This document shows, piece after piece, positions 13,500 through 15,396 of a stretch of DNA of 15,396 nt. The DNA is from Bryobacterales bacterium (GTDB lineage: Bacteria; Acidobacteriota; Terriglobia; Bryobacterales; Bryobacteraceae). Below the pieces are notes generated by a model that did not search any database, had not been told where the DNA came from, and saw nothing but the letters and a program-made list of their open reading frames with translations. A program made the translations under genes and the position numbers. The first letter of the stretch is position 1, and every line of letters begins with the position of its first letter. The stretch lies in the NCBI GenBank assembly GCA_025456495.1, contig JALOKO010000029.1, positions 1 through 15,396 of the forward strand, in the 5' to 3' direction.

Positions 13500-15074
13500 A
13501 TGAATCGTCGAACCGCACTTCAGGTGATGCTCGCCGCTGCTGCCTTTCCGTTGGGCTGCTCCCGGGGGACCGCCACGCAATCGATTTCCCTGGACACACT
13601 TCGGGACAAGATCCGTGGTGGATGGGCAGGCCAGATGATTGGGGTGAGTTTCGGAGCTCCCACTGAGTTCCGGTCGCTGCAGAAGATCATCGAAGGTCCG
13701 CTACCGGAGTGGACTCCCGCCCGACTGCGCAACGCCCTCAATCAGGATGATCTCTACGTCGACATGACCCTCGCGCAAGTGCTGGACGAGCGCGGTCTGG
13801 ATGCCACCACCGAAGATGTGGGCGCCTTCTTCCGCGATGTCCGCTACCGGCTGTGGCACGCCAATCTGGCCGCGCGACGCAACCTGAAGCGCGGCGTGAG
13901 TGCTTTGGAATCCGGCACGCCACAGTACAACGCGCACGCCAACGACATCGACTTCCAGATTGAAGCGGACTTCATCGGCCTGATGGCGCCGGGCCTACTG
14001 CGGACCTCAAACGACTACTGCTACCGCTTCGGGAGGGTGATGAACCACGGCGATGGCATCCTTGGCGGCGCGTTCGTATCCGCCATGTATGCCGCGGCGT
14101 TCTTTGAGAAAGATCCGCGCAAACTGACTGAGGCCGGCCTTGCCGCGCTGCCCGCGCACAGTGAGTATGCACAGTTGATTGCGGATGTTCTGCGCTGGCA
14201 CCGGCAACAGCCAAGCGACTGGAAATTTGCCTGGCAGCAGATCCAGGACAAATGGGACAAGGACGAACCCTGCCCCGCAGGAGCCTTGCGGCCCTTCAAT
14301 ATCGACGCCAAGCTGAACGGCGCCTACATCGCCCTGGGGATGCTGTATGGCAAGGGCGACATGGGCGCGACGCTGGACATCAGCACCCGTGCCGGGCAGG
14401 ACTCCGATTGCAACCCCGCCAGCGCAGCCGGCGTCCTGGGCGTGGTGCTGGGCTACAGCGGCATCCCTGCGGAATGGAAAGCCGGCATCGACGAGATTGC
14501 CGACGAGAAGTTCGCCTATACCGTGTATTCGCTGAACGAGATTGTCGCCAGCACCGAAAAGCGCGCCATTGCTCTGGTGGAGCGCAACGGCGGAAAACGG
14601 GAAGGGGATGTGCTGCAGGTGCGCCTGCAAGCTCCCACAGCACTGGACATCCCCCTGTGGAACGACTACGGCAAGCCCGTGGAACGCATCGGCGTCAGCG
14701 AAAAGCGCTGGACCTTTCAGGGGCAATGGATCAGCGACGAACGCGATGGAGCCATCATTCGCAAATCCACTGAGACCGCCAATGCCGAAGCCGCTATCTC
14801 CTTTGAGGGGACCGGGGTGATTGTGGTGGGCCCGTATCTGCCGGAGACGGAAGCCGGCATGGCGGACGTGTATCTGGACGATCGCCCACCGGTGCGGATT
14901 GATGTCAGCTCAGATGAAGACCAGGGGAAGGATCACGAATCGCTCTTTCACGATTTCAACCTGACGCCGGGGACGCACCGTATCCGGGTGGTGGTGTTGG
15001 GGCAGCCGTATCGCGATGCGACAAAGGCCCGGGTGAGCCTCCGCGACCTGGTGGTCTTCCGCAAGGAAGCCTGA
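13500..15074 (+). CDS. Exported ADP-ribosylglycohydrolase-fold protein with C-terminal extra domain
   Basis: A 524-residue protein. The leader MNRRTALQVMLAAAAFPLGC has a twin-arginine pair and ends in Cys20; PLGC is not a standard lipobox, so lipidation is uncertain. Residues about 30-350 match the ADP-ribosylglycohydrolase fold: RGGWAGQMIGVSFGAPTEF (39-57), the NQDDLYVDMTLAQ metal site (Asp83, Asp84, Asp88), MNHGDGILGG (181-190), and AGQDSDCNPASAAGVLG (298-314, with Asp301 and Asp303). The metal-site acids are present, so hydrolase activity on an ADP-ribosyl or related N-/O-glycosidic bond is plausible. Residues about 365-524 look like a beta-rich sandwich (DVYLDDRPPVRIDV, GTHRIRVVVLG) of the carbohydrate-binding type. 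ATG 13500 was chosen because the leader starts there; the frame is open upstream to 13209 but overlaps the YdcF-like gene. No ribosome-binding site is seen. The true substrate is unknown. Confidence 0.88.
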   Translation: MNRRTALQVMLAAAAFPLGCSRGTATQSISLDTLRDKIRGGWAGQMIGVSFGAPTEFRSLQKIIEGPLPEWTPARLRNALNQDDLYVDMTLAQVLDERGLDATTEDVGAFFRDVRYRLWHANLAARRNLKRGVSALESGTPQYNAHANDIDFQIEADFIGLMAPGLLRTSNDYCYRFGRVMNHGDGILGGAFVSAMYAAAFFEKDPRKLTEAGLAALPAHSEYAQLIADVLRWHRQQPSDWKFAWQQIQDKWDKDEPCPAGALRPFNIDAKLNGAYIALGMLYGKGDMGATLDISTRAGQDSDCNPASAAGVLGVVLGYSGIPAEWKAGIDEIADEKFAYTVYSLNEIVASTEKRAIALVERNGGKREGDVLQVRLQAPTALDIPLWNDYGKPVERIGVSEKRWTFQGQWISDERDGAIIRKSTETANAEAAISFEGTGVIVVGPYLPETEAGMADVYLDDRPPVRIDVSSDEDQGKDHESLFHDFNLTPGTHRIRVVVLGQPYRDATKARVSLRDLVVFRKEA

Positions 15075-15090
15075 TCCGCCACCAGGCTTC
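15066..15090 (+). terminator. Hairpin over the stop codon, possible weak terminator
   Basis: GAAGCCTG (15066-15073) and CAGGCTTC (15083-15090) form a perfect 8-bp stem with a 9-nt loop that contains part of the TGA stop. No T-run follows, so termination by it alone is doubtful. Confidence 0.3.
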
Positions 15091-15148
15091 GCGGAGTCGG
15101 GCTGCGTCCAGCGGTGTCGGGCTTCTGGGGTTTGGCTGGCGGCTACGA

Positions 15149-15154
15149 TAGAAT
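15149..15154 (+). promoter_or_regulatory. Possible -10 element of the last gene
   Basis: TAGAAT lies 26 nt before ATG 15181, with the surrounding phrase GATAGAATCG. No -35 at normal distance. Confidence 0.35.
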
Positions 15155-15180
15155 CGCGGATTGTACGAAGGAGCCCCATC

Positions 15181-15396
15181 ATGAACTCGCTGTCCCGTCG
15201 CGAACTTGGGAAAAGGGCGATCGCCCTCACCGCCCTCAGCTATTCCCGTGTTCTCGGCGCCAATGACCGGGTTGGCGTGGGCTACGTAGGCCTTGGGAAT
15301 CGCGGTGACCAGGTCCATGATGCATTCCTGGAACATGGCGACAACGCCACGGTGGCCATCTGTGATCTGAAGCAGGATTACCTTGACCTGGCCGCA
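15181..15396 (+). CDS. Gfo/Idh/MocA-family oxidoreductase, N-terminal part with Tat leader (3' end outside window)
   Basis: The frame is open from ATG 15181 to the right edge (72 codons). It begins MNSLSRRELGKRAIALTAL, a twin-arginine leader with SRRELGK, so the protein is likely exported folded with its cofactor. The Rossmann start follows: RVGVGYVGLGNRGDQVH (GxGxxG as GLGNRG), then VAICDLKQDY, where the Asp after the second strand is typical. Such exported oxidoreductases are common in Acidobacteria and Planctomycetes and act on sugars. AAGGAG (15168-15173) with 7-nt spacing makes the start firm. It follows the exported ADP-ribosylglycohydrolase-fold protein by 106 bp on the same strand, so joint function is possible. 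The catalytic domain is outside the window. Confidence 0.88.
   Translation, partial: MNSLSRRELGKRAIALTALSYSRVLGANDRVGVGYVGLGNRGDQVHDAFLEHGDNATVAICDLKQDYLDLAA

Overview
The window is about 15.4 kb of GC-rich chromosomal bacterial DNA. It most resembles an acidobacterium of the Solibacter/Bryobacter kind. This is an inference from gene content: exported Gfo/Idh/MocA oxidoreductases with twin-arginine leaders, small secreted carboxypeptidase-regulatory-like proteins, HpnE, a DUF885 lipoprotein, and a ferrochelatase of the actinobacterial sequence type. No phage, transposase, CRISPR array or plasmid function is visible. It reads as an ordinary chromosomal segment of mainly housekeeping and envelope genes, in short units on both strands.

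Layout. 1-716: the 3' end of a Gfo/Idh/MocA oxidoreductase, closed by a textbook intrinsic terminator. 784-1548: an SDR oxidoreductase (+). 1549-1688: a convergent intergenic stretch with a degenerate ~14-bp repeat, then tRNA-Leu(GAG) on the minus strand. 1963-4150 (-): a secretion/envelope pair, S41 C-terminal processing peptidase and then SecG. 4265-4894 (+): a divergent M50 site-2-type membrane protease. 5017-5093: tRNA-Val(UAC). 5358-7202 (+): a DUF885 zinc-peptidase-like lipoprotein. 7292-8101 (+): a YmdB-type phosphodiesterase. 8133-10380 (-): an apparent operon of hpnE (hopanoid/squalene pathway), a DCC-type CxxC protein and a small secreted beta-sandwich protein. 10486-10884 (+): a second small secreted protein of similar type, divergent from hpnE, followed by four tandem 25-bp hairpin repeats. 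11099-12730 (+): ferrochelatase (hemH/cpfC) tightly linked to a DUF427 protein. 12785-13372 (+): a YdcF/DUF218 protein. 13500-15074 (+): an exported ADP-ribosylglycohydrolase-fold protein with an extra C-terminal domain. 15181-end (+): the 5' end of another Tat-exported Gfo/Idh/MocA oxidoreductase.

How genes relate. SecG, the S41 peptidase and the M50 protease are all envelope or export functions around one divergent promoter region. HpnE and ferrochelatase are two isoprenoid/tetrapyrrole enzymes separated by a small secreted protein. The last two genes both encode exported proteins and may form a carbohydrate or nucleoside-glycoside catabolic pair. The best candidates for a second look are the tandem hairpin repeats, the Cys-rich C-terminus of the ferrochelatase, the exported ADP-ribosylglycohydrolase and the hpnE neighbourhood. 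No convincing new multi-gene system was found.
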